Counted from the first letter of the stretch, positions 1-9,535 are shown. The stretch is DNA of 64,000 bases from Neisseria meningitidis (GCA_923184405.1 OV299793.1:1368183-1432182), one strand, 5' to 3'. A program made the numbers and translations. Notes: generated from the letters alone by a model not told the origin.

Positions 1-814
<814 letters not shown>

Positions 815-828
815 GCACAAAGGTAAAA

Positions 829-861
829 ATGCCGTCTGAACATTCGTCGTTCAGACGGCAT
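829..861. terminator. Inverted uptake-sequence terminator after icd
   Basis: ATGCCGTCTGAA at 829-840 faces TTCAGACGGCAT at 850-861, leaving a short loop. Inverted DNA uptake sequence pairs commonly act as terminators in Neisseria; this one lies 15 bp after the icd stop. Confidence 0.85.
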
Positions 862-904
862 TAGTTATCCTATCTGCCTGATTATGATTAAACGCCGCAC
901 CCAT

Positions 905-1053
905 TGGATATAAAAAACCAGTACGTCGTTGCCTCGCCTCAGCTCAAAGAGAACGATTCTCTAAGGTGCTGAAGCACCAAGTGAATCGGTTCCGTACTAT
1001 CTGTACTGTCTGCGGCTTCGTCGCCTTGTCCTGATTTTTGTTAATCCACTATA
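905..1053. repeat. Correia element (CREE), full-length type
   Basis: Carries the CREE body: ACCAGTACG.CGTTGCCTCGCC, the central CTAAGGTGCTGAAGCACC region, GTACTGTCTGCGGCTTCGTC and the right end TTGTTAATCCACTATA at 1038-1053. The left terminal repeat is degraded. These miniature elements can carry promoters, IHF sites and RNase III-cleaved hairpins. Confidence 0.85.
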
Positions 1054-1074
1054 AAGACCGTTGGGCATCTGCAG

Positions 1075-1625
1075 CCGTCATTCCCGCGCAGGCGGGAATC
1101 TAGTCTGTTCAGCTTTCAGTTATTTTCGATAAATGCCTGTAGCTATTCATTTCTAGATTCCCACTTTCGTGGGAATGACGGATTACAGGTTTCTGATTTT
1201 GGTTTTCTGTCCTTGTGGGAATGACGGGATGTAGGTTCGTAGGAATGACGTGGTGCAGGTTTCCGTGCGGATGGATTCGTCATTCCCACGCAGGTGGGAA
1301 ACAAAACCTTAAAACAGCAGCAATATTCCAAAGATTATCTGAGTGTCCGAGTTTCTAAATTCCCACTTTCGTGGGAATGACGGTTCAGCTTCTACGGTTA
1401 CTGTCAGGTTTCGGTTATGTTGTAACTTCGGGAAACTGACGAATCGTCATTCCCGCGCAGGCGGGAATCTGGAATTTCAATGCCTCAAGAATTTATCGGC
1501 AAAAACCAAAACCCTTCTGACGTCATTCCCACGAAAGTGGGAATCTAGAAATGAAAAGCAGCAGGAATTTATCGGAAATAACGCGAAACTGAACAGACTG
1601 GATTCCCGCTTTTGCGGGAATGACG
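1075..1625. repeat. NIME / dRS3 repeat cluster
   Basis: Alternating dRS3-type half palindromes, such as ATTCCCGCGCAGGCGGGAAT and ATTCCCACTTTCGTGGGAAT, separated by RS spacers of about 50 bp (for example near 1080, 1158, 1282, 1361, 1448, 1524 and 1602). No credible gene; open frames here are repeat translations. dRS3 is known as an integration target for neisserial filamentous phage. Confidence 0.85.
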
Positions 1626-1641
1626 GCGACAAAATTGCTGT

Positions 1642-1798
1642 TATAGTGGATGAACATAAACCAGAACGACGTTGCCTCGCATCAGTCCAAAGAGAACGAT
1701 TATCTAAGGTGCTGAAGCACCAAGTGAATCGGTTCCGTACAATCTGTACAGTCCGCGGATTCAACGTCTTGTCCTGAATCCAGGTAAGCCACTTTATC
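1642..1798. repeat. Correia element (CREE), degraded
   Basis: Starts with TATAGTGGA at 1642 and keeps the GTTGCCTCGC, AAAGAGAACGAT, AAGGTGCTGAAGCACCAAGT and GTCTTGTCCTGA blocks; the right end is reduced to AAGCCACTTTAT. About 157 bp, the full-length class. Confidence 0.75.
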
Positions 1799-1799
1799 G

Positions 1800-3187
1800 A
1801 GATAGCCAAACGAAACTGCGACAGTCGCCGTTCCGCCTATGGCGCAAAGGAGAATCGAGTCGCAACAGCCACTACGGAATCAGGCTCAAACTATCGAATA
1901 CCATAATCCCCACAAAGTCGAGAACTATGCATAATAAACCAATATCCCCTAAATCCGTCATCAAGACATTTGGCAATGTAAACATGACCACAAACAACAC
2001 GAAAATATCCGATACAATGAAAACCAAACACATCGAACGTTTCCCGCCAAAGAAGTCACACCAGCACATTGAGCGATTGCCGATATACAACACCTCAATC
2101 AGGAACAAACCCGCAAGCCATTAGCAAACACCGAGAACGTACCGCAGCCGCCTGTGTCAATGTTCAGAGGCGGCCGGCTCGGACAATAACACAACAAGTA
2201 CGATACGGAACTCGAGACACAGCATCCTTAATCGATATCGATGACAACAAATACTGTCGCATCGACGAACTGATCAAACTCGAATACAACCCTATATCCC
2301 GCTAACCCAACTGGCTGACCAAAGACGACACCGCGTCCGCTATTTCGGAACGATTACCTGCCAAGTCGACCGAATTGGCTCGAACGACGAGACAAGATCT
2401 GCAGAATCATTAACGCCAACACCATTGAAAGGCTCGCAGAAAATAGCGTCAAGCCATCGTCGTTGACGAACCATTACAAACCTGCTGCGCAAACAGCGCC
2501 GGCTAAGGGCATCGATGCAAGGAGGCCAAGATCAACGGCCAATACACACTAGGGTAAGGACAACGTCCCCGACAGATAAGGAAAACGGCATCGCAAACTG
2601 CACATTACAAAGACTTGCCCATCAGTACAGAACAAATATCGCATCCGCACCAAAACATAGCCGAAAAGTCAGAGCATCTACGACGCAAAGTCCCAACGAC
2701 ATGTGCGCTGGCTGCCAACAACGTCCTGCGAACGTGCTGCTGATGCAGAACCACAGGCATGGAGGATAACATACAGCCACCGTTCACTAAGGGTACATCG
2801 ACAGACATGCATTATCGCGCTTGTGCCGTAGTTACCGTTAGAACAAGGCCGTGCAGGGCTACGGCGTAGCAAAGACATTTCCCGCGTTTTGACCCGCGAA
2901 AGAGTAGCATTCGCCGCTGATCAGACGACCCAAAATGAACTTCGCGTGCTGAACATAGTGAGTTCACATAGGCCATCAGTAGGCAATGTGTTTCAACCTT
3001 TTGAAAGCAGCCATCATGCTAAGTGCACACGATGTCACCAAAAGACAAACCGGATGCCTGATTATCAGGTATCCCGGGAGGATTAAGAAATTATTGAGGT
3101 AAGATGAGGAGGTATTTGGGGCGGAAATAGCTGAAAACCTGTGTTTGGGTTTCAGCTGTCGGGAAGAAAAGGAATTTTGCAAAGGTA
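1800..3187 (+). mobile_element. Decayed IS1106-type insertion sequence (IS5 family)
   Basis: No intact frame, but translation in shifting frames follows an IS1106-type transposase in order. It starts near 1993 with a KHIERFP block; SLID..D...CRIDEL and NWLTKDDTASAI fall near 2227-2370, KLHIT near 2595, and NLLKAAN.LSAHD ends near 3030. After it come a GCCTGATTATC.GGTATCC run and a right end reading GGAATTTTGCAAAGG at 3172-3186, as in IS1106 termini. The left end is not resolved and may lie anywhere between 1798 and 1990. Decay is dense throughout, so this is either an old copy or very poor base calling. It directly abuts the left attachment-like repeat of the prophage. Confidence 0.6.
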
Positions 3188-3188
3188 T

Positions 3189-3260
3189 CAACTTGAACAA
3201 ATACGAACCGCCCTGATTCAGCACGGTTATGTTATGAGGCCGAAACACTACGATTCTACT
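3189..3260. other. Left attachment-like repeat (attL): decayed copy of tRNA-Ser 3' end plus terminator
   Basis: CAACTTGAACAAA..GAACCGCCCTGA.TCAG, then a degraded hairpin arm and GG.CGAAAC....CGATTC, match position by position with 16984-17051. The right-hand copy contains the tRNA-Ser terminator and 3' end. A second copy 13.8 kb away, with an integrase at the tRNA side, is the arrangement expected of a prophage inserted at a tRNA 3' end. The copy is imperfect, in line with the noise of this area. Confidence 0.6.
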
Positions 3261-3459
3261 AAACAGTACTGCATTGATTCAAGTATATGTATGTCCTATG
3301 AAAAATTAATTGACACATAAAAATAGCCTTACTACAAAAATCTAAGAGTAACTATGGCATTACACTATTAGATGAATTCCGTCTGACGTGTTATCTGACG
3401 GCAAGACCCAAGCAGCCGGGAAAAAGCTAAGATGCACCGAAAACTGACGTGGAGCAGCG

Positions 3460-3591
3460 ATGCAAAGCCAAAATACACGCCCCGTCAAAATCGAGCTTAA
3501 AGGCGAAGCAGGCAAACGCGTACTGCTTGCCGCCGCCCGCTGCATTGCCAAAACCCATCTAAAAGCCGTCAAGGCACTTGCCGACAAATGA
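3460..3591 (+). CDS. Small antitoxin partner of Doc-type toxin
   Basis: 43 residues starting MQSQNTRPVKIELKG and ending in HLKAVKALADK. Its stop overlaps the next start (ATGA at 3588-3591), the coupling usual for toxin-antitoxin pairs. Short proteins with IELKGEAGKR followed by a helical AAAR...KTH segment are found directly upstream of Fic/Doc toxins. It would bind and neutralise the toxin and probably repress the operon. A possible N-terminal extension is closed by a stop at 3445-3447; an indel there cannot be excluded. Confidence 0.6.
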   Translation: MQSQNTRPVKIELKGEAGKRVLLAAARCIAKTHLKAVKALADK

Positions 3592-3952
3592 TAGACGGCG
3601 AACTGGTCGCGCTTATCCATCAAACCGTATTGGCGGATGAAGCGAGTTTGAAAGAACAGGCGGATATGGCATGCTTGGACGGCGCATTGTCGCTGATTGC
3701 CAACTGGCGGCACTATACAACTGAGGACATCTACGAAATCGCCGCCCTCTATGCACAAGACATAGCAGTAGCCCACGCCTTTACCGACGGCAACAAACGC
3801 ACAGCGCTTTTAACAATGTTGACCTCTCTGGATTTGCAGTGCATAAACATTGCAACTGACCAAGGGCTTGACGACTTGATTGTCAGTTTGTCGGCGGAGA
3901 AACCGAGTTCAAACAGCTCGCCGAAACCCTGCATAAACTGGATAAGGAATAG
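3588..3952 (+). CDS. doc: Doc-type (Fic/Doc family) toxin, frameshifted near the 3' end
   Basis: About 120 residues. The Fic-fold signature HAFTDGNKRTALL lies near residues 64-76, with the invariant His, Gly-Asn-Lys-Arg and Thr. The Doc-like N terminus (LIHQTVLADEA) and DIYEIAALYAQDIAVAHAF helix are present. Doc enzymes phosphorylate EF-Tu and halt translation. The reading frame slips near 3890: the expected ending ETEFKQLAETLHKLDKE is in the next frame and stops at 3950-3952, so the longer in-frame ending is an artefact. Translationally coupled to the upstream antitoxin and followed by an uptake-sequence terminator. It lies inside the presumed prophage boundary. Confidence 0.8.
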
Positions 3953-3967
3953 GCATATACGACAACA

Positions 3968-3992
3968 ATGCCGTCTGAAATTCAGACGGCAT
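3968..3992. terminator. Inverted uptake-sequence terminator after doc
   Basis: ATGCCGTCTGAA at 3968-3979 and TTCAGACGGCAT at 3981-3992 form a near-perfect hairpin 16 bp after the toxin stop. Confidence 0.8.
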
Positions 3993-4042
3993 GTTTATTG
4001 AAAAGCTTTTCTTCAACCGCTTTACACAAAGGCGGTTTTTTT

Positions 4043-4071
4043 ATGCCATCTGAAAGCCCTACAGACGGCAT
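4043..4071. terminator. Degenerate inverted uptake-sequence pair
   Basis: ATGCCATCTGAA and CAGACGGCAT flank a short loop. An AACCGC...GCGGTTTTTTT hairpin precedes it at about 4015-4042 and would itself terminate transcription. Confidence 0.55.
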
Positions 4072-4240
4072 TGGTTTACACGGCAGGAGTCGCCCCGCCT
4101 TTAAGCAGGAGAGGATATCAGGATCCCTGATTTTTAAATCACCCCTTGAAAGAACGGGCGCACGGCATTAATATGCAGATATCGACAAGCAAGATTACAT
4201 CCATTAAGGAAATACGATGAAATACAAAAAGGAGCGTTTT

Positions 4241-4881
4241 AATGGCTGGTAAGGTGCGGAAACAAATAAAACAAGGAGGTTGGTTGTCAGTAATTGCCCT
4301 AACCTCATAGATTGTATCTGTATTCACTTTATTTTACATATTCAGGCACAGCGTACCGTTTAACCTAGGAGGGACGGCCAAATGGCTGATGTTTTGACAA
4401 CAGACCGTTGTTTCAGTAACCGCCGTCATTGCACTGGGGACAATATTCATCAATAAGAAAACTTCAAAGCAAAAGGCGACATTAGATGTTATTTTGAATG
4501 ATTACCAAGATGCACAATTTGTAGAAGCCGACAATCATATTTCGCCTTATATCCGCGGCACGGCAGTTGACGACAACAACGCGCGGATCGACCTGTATGA
4601 AATTTATCAAAATAAGGGCGGACAATGAGAAAAAGAGAGACGGCATTTACTGCCCGTAATCAATCAGCTCATGTTTGATGCGTGCGCAATCAACTCAGGA
4701 GTATTGGATGAGGATTTGTTTAAACGGCTGCATTCCAACCAACTTCATAAAATTGTGGAATGCAGTTTCGCCTCTTGTTATGAAAATACGCGAAGAAGAA
4801 CGCAAAGACACAATATTTAGAGAGTTGGAAATTTTGGTTGCATTATGGAAGGCAAATTCCCTAAAGGCATCTGATTTGTGA
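4241..4881 (+). pseudogene. DUF4760-like membrane protein, broken into several frames
   Basis: The translation runs through three frames. It begins MAGKVRKQIKQGG near 4241, has a hydrophobic stretch (SVFTLFYIF) near 4315, a VTAVIALGTIFINKKTSKQ membrane-exit segment near 4410, DVILNDYQDAQFVEAD near 4490, and a helical end including LHKIVE / IREEERKDTIFRELEIL and KASDL at 4879. Overall this resembles small DUF4760-type phage or island proteins: an N-terminal helix pair followed by a cytosolic helical domain. At least two indels interrupt it. Function unknown. It sits between the doc and mazEF modules at the left end of the prophage. Confidence 0.45.
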
Positions 4882-5124
4882 ATAAACAGTCAAAACTGTT
4901 CTGAAATATGGGCAGCCACGCAATCGTCGAAATACGCCAAAGCAGCCTTATAAAGTGATTTTTTGAACATAATTTTCTCATTGCGGAGCATATGGCAATC
5001 AAACAGTTTTAGTTTACTTGGTTTTGTATCCCCAAACAACCGAAATCCGACATCAAGCAATTAGAAAGCTTTTGCATCTTGAAAATGGATAACAAAATAT
5101 TGCCTGAAGGCGCAAATACAGTAC
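4882..5124. other. Intergenic stretch, no gene recognised
   Basis: AT-rich and noisy. Short frames such as FFEHNFLIAEHMAIKQF hint at a decayed coding sequence on the plus strand, but nothing is recognised. Confidence 0.3.
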
Positions 5125-5157
5125 AAAAGCCGTCCGAAACAGTTCGGACGGCTTTTT
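5125..5157. terminator. Strong hairpin terminator
   Basis: AAAAGCCGTCCGAA and TTCGGACGGCTTTT form a 14-bp perfect stem (a variant uptake sequence with CCGAA in place of CTGAA) ending in a T run. Confidence 0.75.
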
Positions 5158-5203
5158 ACGTATTCTGCACAAGCATTTGAACAACTGAAATTTTATGGTA
5201 ATA

Positions 5204-5224
5204 TGTATCTACTTTGTAGATACA
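5204..5224. promoter_or_regulatory. Palindromic operator upstream of mazEF
   Basis: Perfect 9-bp inverted repeat with a 3-bp centre, TGTATCTAC-TTT-GTAGATACA, ending 15 bp before the mazE start. Antitoxins of this family autorepress by binding palindromes over their own promoter, so this is the likely MazE or MazEF site. The role is inferred from position and symmetry. Confidence 0.6.
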
Positions 5225-5239
5225 ATAAAGGTGAAGATT

Positions 5240-5475
5240 ATGTTGCGTGTCCAAAAATGGGGAACTCGGCGGCCGTCCGACTGCCTGCCGACATGCTGAA
5301 ACAATTGGATTTTAAAATCGGCGACGCTTTGGTAGCGGAAGTACATAACGGCGAACTCCGTGTGCGTACTGCCCGACGTTTCCGCTTGGCAGACTTGCTT
5401 GCCGAAATGGAAGAAACCCCGCCGCGCGTAGAAGGCTGGGAAATCTTGGATGATGTCGGCAACGAGGTCGTCTGA
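5240..5475 (+). CDS. mazE: MazE-type antitoxin (AbrB fold), frameshifted near the start
   Basis: About 78 residues. The start ATG at 5240 gives MLRVQKWG; one base appears lost near 5263, after which the other frame gives NSAAVRLPADMLKQLDFKIGD, the swapped-hairpin AbrB/MazE DNA-binding fold with its conserved KWGNS.A.R.P motif. The acidic C terminus (MEETPPRVEGWEILDDVGNEVV) is the toxin-binding tail. It stops 1 bp before the mazF start. Neutralises MazF and autoregulates the pair. The frame starting at 5203 is an artefact of the indel. Confidence 0.85.
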
Positions 5476-5476
5476 A

Positions 5477-5824
5477 ATGTATATTCCCGACAAAGGCGAT
5501 ATTTTCCATTTGAATTTCGACCCTTCCAGCGGCAAGGAAATCAAGGGCGGGCGGTTTGCGCTGGCTCTGTCTCCAAAAGCATTCAACCGCGCAACGGGAT
5601 TGGTTTTCGCCTGCCCCATTTCACAGGGGAATGCAGCGGCTGCACGAAGCAGCGGCGTGATTTCAACCTTACTCGGTGCAGGAACGGAAACGCAGGGCAA
5701 TGTCCACTGCCACCAGCTCAAATCTCCGGACTGGCAAATCCGCAAGGCTTCTTTTAAAGAAACTGTACCCGATTATGTATTGCACGATGTGCTGGCGCGC
5801 ATCGGCGCCGTCTTATTCGATTAA
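5477..5824 (+). CDS. mazF: MazF/PemK-type endoribonuclease toxin
   Basis: 115 residues, intact. The PemK/MazF SH3-like fold shows as YIPDKGDIFHLNFDPSSGKE, GGRFALALSPKAFN, GLVFACPISQG and VHCHQLKSPDW. MazF toxins cut mRNA at short ribosome-accessible sequences and arrest growth. The start at 5477 lies directly after mazE (TGA at 5473-5475). Family length is 110-120 residues, so the gene looks complete. A hairpin terminator follows at 5838. Confidence 0.9.
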   Translation: MYIPDKGDIFHLNFDPSSGKEIKGGRFALALSPKAFNRATGLVFACPISQGNAAAARSSGVISTLLGAGTETQGNVHCHQLKSPDWQIRKASFKETVPDYVLHDVLARIGAVLFD

Positions 5825-5837
5825 ATGCTGAAACCGC

Positions 5838-5868
5838 CCGAACCTGTAATCTTTTCTTACAGGTTCGG
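5838..5868. terminator. Convergent terminator between mazF and lysis genes
   Basis: CCGAACCTGTAA / TTACAGGTTCGG, a 12-bp perfect stem with a 7-nt loop. It serves mazF from the left and the leftward-facing spanin genes from the right. Confidence 0.75.
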
Positions 5869-5876
5869 ACAGTTGC

Positions 5877-6386
5877 TTATTCGACACGCTGACTGCTTAC
5901 TGCATGACCATATGCCTGCCATTCCCTTAAATCGGCTGCATGTCCGTCGGCTGTTTCTGCCAGTCCTGCATATTTTTCAGCGCACTGTCCGAATAATAGC
6001 CAGCCCTGGGAATCTGACGCGCCATCAGATGCGGTGGCGGCGGTAGCGGTTGCGGGCAGGTTTCTGTTGCGATTTTGGGCGGCGGCGTAGTGGCGCAGGC
6101 GGTTAAGCTCAAGACGCATAGCGGCAACAGTTTTTTCAGCATTTTGTTTTTCCTCTTCTAATTTGGTTTGTCGTTCGGCAAACGCGGCAGCGGCCTTCTG
6201 CTCGGCAGAACGCGACTGCTTTGCCTGCTCGATATAGCCGTCTTTCAGACGATTCGAAATTTCGGCAGCAGCAGCCTCCCGTCCCATGCGGTATTTTTCG
6301 GCACGGTCGAAATGCCATGCGGTAAAAATCAGGACGATTAGCAGCAATACGCCTACCGGCTTCCAGTATTTCAATAAAATATCCAT
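5877..6386 (-). CDS. Phage inner-membrane spanin (Rz-like)
   Basis: 169 residues from ATG at 6384-6386 (MDILLKYWKPVG). One N-terminal membrane helix (GVLLLIVLIFTAWHF, residues 11-25), then a long charged, Ala/Glu/Lys-rich coiled-coil segment with a TVAAMRLELNRLRHYAA core. This is the plan of i-spanins, which span the periplasm and fuse the two membranes at lysis. A second, lipoprotein gene is nested in another frame (5927-6142), the classic Rz/Rz1 arrangement. An upstream extension of the frame to 6503 would run through the endolysin end and is rejected. Confidence 0.75.
   Translation of the reverse strand: MDILLKYWKPVGVLLLIVLIFTAWHFDRAEKYRMGREAAAAEISNRLKDGYIEQAKQSRSAEQKAAAAFAERQTKLEEEKQNAEKTVAAMRLELNRLRHYAAAQNRNRNLPATATAATASDGASDSQGWLLFGQCAEKYAGLAETADGHAADLREWQAYGHAVSSQRVE
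5927..6142 (-). CDS. Phage outer-membrane spanin lipoprotein (Rz1-like), nested in Rz
   Basis: 71 residues. Signal MLKKLLPLCVLSLTAC with a lipobox LTAC, then a proline-rich stretch (TTPPPKIA, PQPLPPPPHL) typical of o-spanins. Lies wholly inside the Rz-like gene in a different frame on the same strand. Together they form the periplasm-spanning complex that disrupts the outer membrane. Confidence 0.75.
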   Translation of the reverse strand: MLKKLLPLCVLSLTACATTPPPKIATETCPQPLPPPPHLMARQIPRAGYYSDSALKNMQDWQKQPTDMQPI

Positions 6387-6387
6387 T

Positions 6388-6540
6388 TCAGACGACCTCA
6401 AGGATGCAGCCCGGGCAGATACACGGTTTTGCCGTTTTTCTTGGTTGCGGTCAGTATCTGGTTGCGTTGCAGGCTGTTGCGTCGGAAACCGATGTGTACC
6501 CATGCGCCGTCCCCGCGCTCACGAAATTTGAGTATCAACT
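6388..6540 (-). pseudogene. Endolysin fragment (M15 peptidase-like), interrupted by IS1655
   Basis: C-terminal 47 codons: REREDGAWVHIGFRRN, then NQILTATKKNGKTVYLPGLH, stopping at 6388-6390, just before the spanin start. WVHIGF resembles the W.H...  zinc-site segment of M15-type peptidoglycan peptidases, and position upstream of Rz fits an endolysin. Upstream sequence is replaced by IS1655 near 6568. The rest of the gene may be in noisy sequence beyond 7650 but cannot be traced. Confidence 0.5.
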
Positions 6541-6567
6541 AGACGAATTTCAGCGCACAGCTCATAC

Positions 6568-7648
6568 GCATTTCAAGTGCAACTTTCCCTAGCAGAAGAT
6601 GGCCAGTATGCGTCAGCATACGGCCAATCCTGCAAGACCGATTGTCATGAGCCACACGCTACTGACCCCTGGCGAACGATACCACATACAATACCTGTCC
6701 AGCCAATGCACGGGTCAACGAAATCGCCAATCGGCTGAACCGCCACAAATGCACCATCAGCCGCGGAATCATTCGGCACCGCACGTAAGGGCAGCAATGC
6801 TGCGCCGGAATTGCAGAGCGGCAACGCCGGACTATCAAATAGCGTAAGCGACATACCTATAATCTCGATTCGCAGCTGATTCAGCACATCGAAACGCTTA
6901 AACGCCGCAAGCTCAGTCCCGAACAATATGTGCTTAACAGTGCAAACACCACCGCATCACGCTACACCACAGCACCATTTACAGCGACCTACGCCAAGAC
7001 AAAAGCAACGGCAGCAAGATGTGGCAACATGCTCAGAACATGCAGCAAACCCTACCGCAAACGCTACAGCAGCACATGGACCAGCGCCAATGTACCCAAC
7101 TGCGTCGGCATAGAAAACCGACCAGCAATCGTTGAGCAGCTATCCCGAAACGAGCGAATCACAAGCCGATACCACTGGCGGCAAAGTACAAAAAAGCGCA
7201 CTATTCACATACGTCGAAAACCGCACGCCGCGACAGCAGCATCTGCAAAATGGATAGAATCAAAGCCGAAGTCAATGTTCGGGCAGCTATTACGAGATTA
7301 CAAGGCACATAAAGACAGGCGGCAACACTATCACCATGAGACAGCGGCAAAAAGCGCAACCAACACACCAGGATAACCAAAGCAGTGAATGCGGAGACTG
7401 ATTCCTAGCGCCCTTACCATGCATGGCCGCACGGACACACTGCGGTCACCAATGGAGTCATACGGGAATGCTTACCCAAACAAACTTATTGCCGTAGCAC
7501 TCAGCGAACAATATATGACGCAGGGTATCAAGACATGAGTTTTTCCACATGATCCAAGATCAAAACTTGGCTGAGAAACGCTTACTGATAGACTTCTTGA
7601 GATCTGCTCCAGCCACTGACACACAACTGTTCCACTCAAAATCCGAGT
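6568..7648 (+). mobile_element. IS1655-type insertion sequence (IS30 family), transposase heavily damaged
   Basis: The transposase is readable across shifting frames in family order: LTPGERYHIQYLSSQC (from about 6657), NEIANRLNRHKCTISR-like (about 6718), ICSKPYRKRYSSTW (about 7030), VGIENRPAIVEQ (about 7107), ICKM...KAEV.VRAAI (about 7240), ALNAETDF (about 7390), LPKQTN (about 7468) and FFRS-like LLQPL ending (about 7600). The IS30 helix-turn-helix is clear. The ends are imperfect inverted repeats: ATTTCAAGTGCAAC near 6573 and its counterpart GTTCCACTCAAAATC near 7630. About 1.08 kb, the size of IS1655. It lies inside the phage endolysin region. Confidence 0.7.
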
Positions 7649-7950
7649 GACCAAGCAGTATGAAGAAATAACGTCATCGAATACATCCTCCGCACCCCGC
7701 TACACGTATTCCACAACAGCAATCCACCATTAAAATACGTCATCAGGCGGCGTCAAGCCGAAACGCAGATCGACCCCACTTAAGTTTTACTCGTCCAAGT
7801 ATTCCGCACTACATACAAAAAAAAACACATACAAAAAAATTCGCAATCATCCGACATTAGTCCGAATGAAAGCAAATTGACAGCAACTCCCGTTTGTCAC
7901 CATTGACTCTTTCATGCATAAATGAACCTAATCTTTAATTCTAATTTTAA
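7649..7950. other. Noisy intergenic stretch between IS1655 and repressor
   Basis: No gene recognised. A short plus-strand frame (NNVIEYILRTPLHVFHN near 7670) may be remnant coding sequence. AT content rises sharply after about 7780, suggesting the phage regulatory region. Confidence 0.3.
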
Positions 7951-7952
7951 TA

Positions 7953-8007
7953 TTAAACAATATGTTTAGATAAAATCAAGTCTCATCAAACAACATTTTG
8001 TTTAAAT
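7953..8007. promoter_or_regulatory. Probable CI operator pair before the repressor gene
   Basis: Two related AT-rich partial palindromes, TTAAACAATATGTTTAGA at 7953-7970 and AAACAACATTTTGTTTAAA at 7988-8006, lie 15-70 bp before the repressor start. A third site of similar form, TTAAACGCTATGTTTAA, is at 9477-9493. Repeated related palindromes flanking a CI gene are typical operators. Function is inferred. Confidence 0.45.
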
Positions 8008-8021
8008 ATGCGAGAATAATT

Positions 8022-8764
8022 ATGCCAACCGAGAATAAAATTAAAAACGAGAATGCAAGAAAAAAATGACAGACTGAAAGAGATACCGAACAGCACGGAG
8101 TATTAAAGCCAGCAGACATTACAGAGCCTCTGGAATATCAGCAAACTGACTATGAAAAACTGGGAGAAAGTCGTGGCATAGCGGCAAAGGCGCTGCCTGA
8201 AGTAACAAAAACATTAAGTATATCTGAAAACATCGCTGAGAAAAGGTGAAGGTAGCCGAACCGCGAACGTCCTTACAGACCCCGATTTACCCCACGAACT
8301 CAAAGACATCAACTGCCCAAGGACGTGAAGCAGCAACGACCTGCTGCCCGACGATGATTATGTTTTCGTCCCCTACCTCAAAGAGAGCTGCTTCAAAGGC
8401 GGAGTAGGCGCGTATGAAATCCCCGATTACAACGGCTACCGCCTGCCGATCAGCCAATCACGCTTAAACGCAAAGGCATCAATCCCGACAACGTGTTTTA
8501 CCGCAACCTGACCGCACGACAGCATGGAGGAAAAAATCGCAGAAGACGCGGCTACCGCCGTAGATACAGGCGAAACCGCCATACGCGACAGCAAAATCTA
8601 CGCCTCCGCCCAGGACGGTATGTTCCGCGTGAAGTACCTGATGCGGCAGGCCGGCAACAGCGTTCTGATACACAGCCACAACAGCGCGTTCTATGGCGAC
8701 AAACGCCCCCTTCGACAGCCTGACCGTTATCGGCACGGTATTTTCGTGGAGCGTGCTGGAATGA
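8022..8764 (+). CDS. CI-type phage repressor (HTH plus S24 peptidase), frameshifted
   Basis: About 240 residues in several frames. The N-terminal part is noisy but retains helix-turn-helix traces (an NWEK.G-like block near 8155 and a TLSIS block near 8210). The C-terminal S24 domain is clear: DDYVFVPYLKESCFKGGVGA, INPDNVFYRNLT, the Ser-nucleophile region D/S-MEEKIA near 8523, DTGETAIRDSKIYA, MFRVKYLMRQAGN, LIHSHNSAFYGD and TVIGTVFSWSVLE, stopping at 8762-8764. Such repressors hold lysogeny and are cleaved after RecA activation. Predicted operators lie upstream and near 9477. Confidence 0.7.
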
Positions 8765-9297
8765 AAAATGTTACTACACGACGAGATAATAATGATAGGG
8801 CTTTCAAGATTGTCAAAATAGGCGTTTTGATTCCCTTGGTGGCCTGGTGAGTACGATGCCGGCATGAATTTCCTTGGCGTACAAGGAGAGTTGCCGTTCA
8901 TGAGCCGCATCACAGAAAAGCAACCCAGTGCTTTGAGCGGCTTGGCGAAGTATCTGCGCCGCGCAGGAAAGAGAACTACAAAGACCTCAAGCCCAAATGA
9001 ACAGTATCACTTTGATGGTTCCTGTAAGCATTTTGCCAACCCTGACGCAAGGTATCTATTGCCCGTCGGTTCAAGCGGCTTAATCTGAAAACATATCCAA
9101 ATCGATGACGAAGACACTCTGTTGCGGCTATGCTGCGCACGAAATATCCCAACGCCACACCGGCTATCTATAATCCCGATGCTTCGGCAGTATTATCTAA
9201 GCAAGGCATGGCACGAAATTTATGCTATCAACCAACACCTAAGGAAAACGAAGCTGATAGTTGATGTGGCATACGGCCCCACAGATTAAAACAACCC
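8765..9297. other. Noisy stretch, no gene assigned
   Basis: Plus-strand fragments such as DDEDTLLRLCCARN (about 9100) and MPGMNFLGVQGEL-like frames suggest one damaged phage gene ending near 9290. No family is recognised. Confidence 0.3.
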
Positions 9298-9320
9298 GCC
9301 CGCATTATGCGGGCTTTTTT
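9298..9320 (+). terminator. Rho-independent terminator
   Basis: GCCCGCATTATGCGGGC hairpin followed by TTTTTT. Confidence 0.75.
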
Positions 9321-9357
9321 CATGCCCCGCCGAACCTGAAAACAACACAAAACTGAC

Positions 9358-9382
9358 AAAGCCGCCTTAATAGGCGGCTTTA
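9358..9382. terminator. Second hairpin terminator
   Basis: AAAGCCGCCTTAATAGGCGGCTTTAA, an 8-9 bp stem that can work in both directions. Confidence 0.6.
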
Positions 9383-9476
9383 AAGCGCCTGCGACAATCT
9401 CAAAAATAAATTCTTTTAATAATCAAAATGTTTATAAAACTAAAACAAAGATCGGAAACAGATATGTTGCAGATCA

Positions 9477-9493
9477 TTAAACGCTATGTTTAA
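9477..9493. promoter_or_regulatory. Operator-like palindrome upstream of early phage genes
   Basis: TTAAACGCTATGTTTAA resembles the sites at 7953-8007 and lies about 45 bp before the next gene, fitting repressor control of the rightward phage operon. Inferred from similarity and position. Confidence 0.4.
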
Positions 9494-9535
9494 ATGCAAC
9501 CATCGAAACAAACAACAGCCACATGGAGTACCGAC

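Noticed and set aside
1143..1809. ORFs with NSHFRGNDG / [11 protein letters not shown] repeats
   Set aside because: These are translations of dRS3 and RS repeats, not proteins.
5209..5745. Minus-strand frame of 178 codons over mazEF
   Set aside because: The plus strand carries clear MazE and MazF; the opposite frame has no recognised features.
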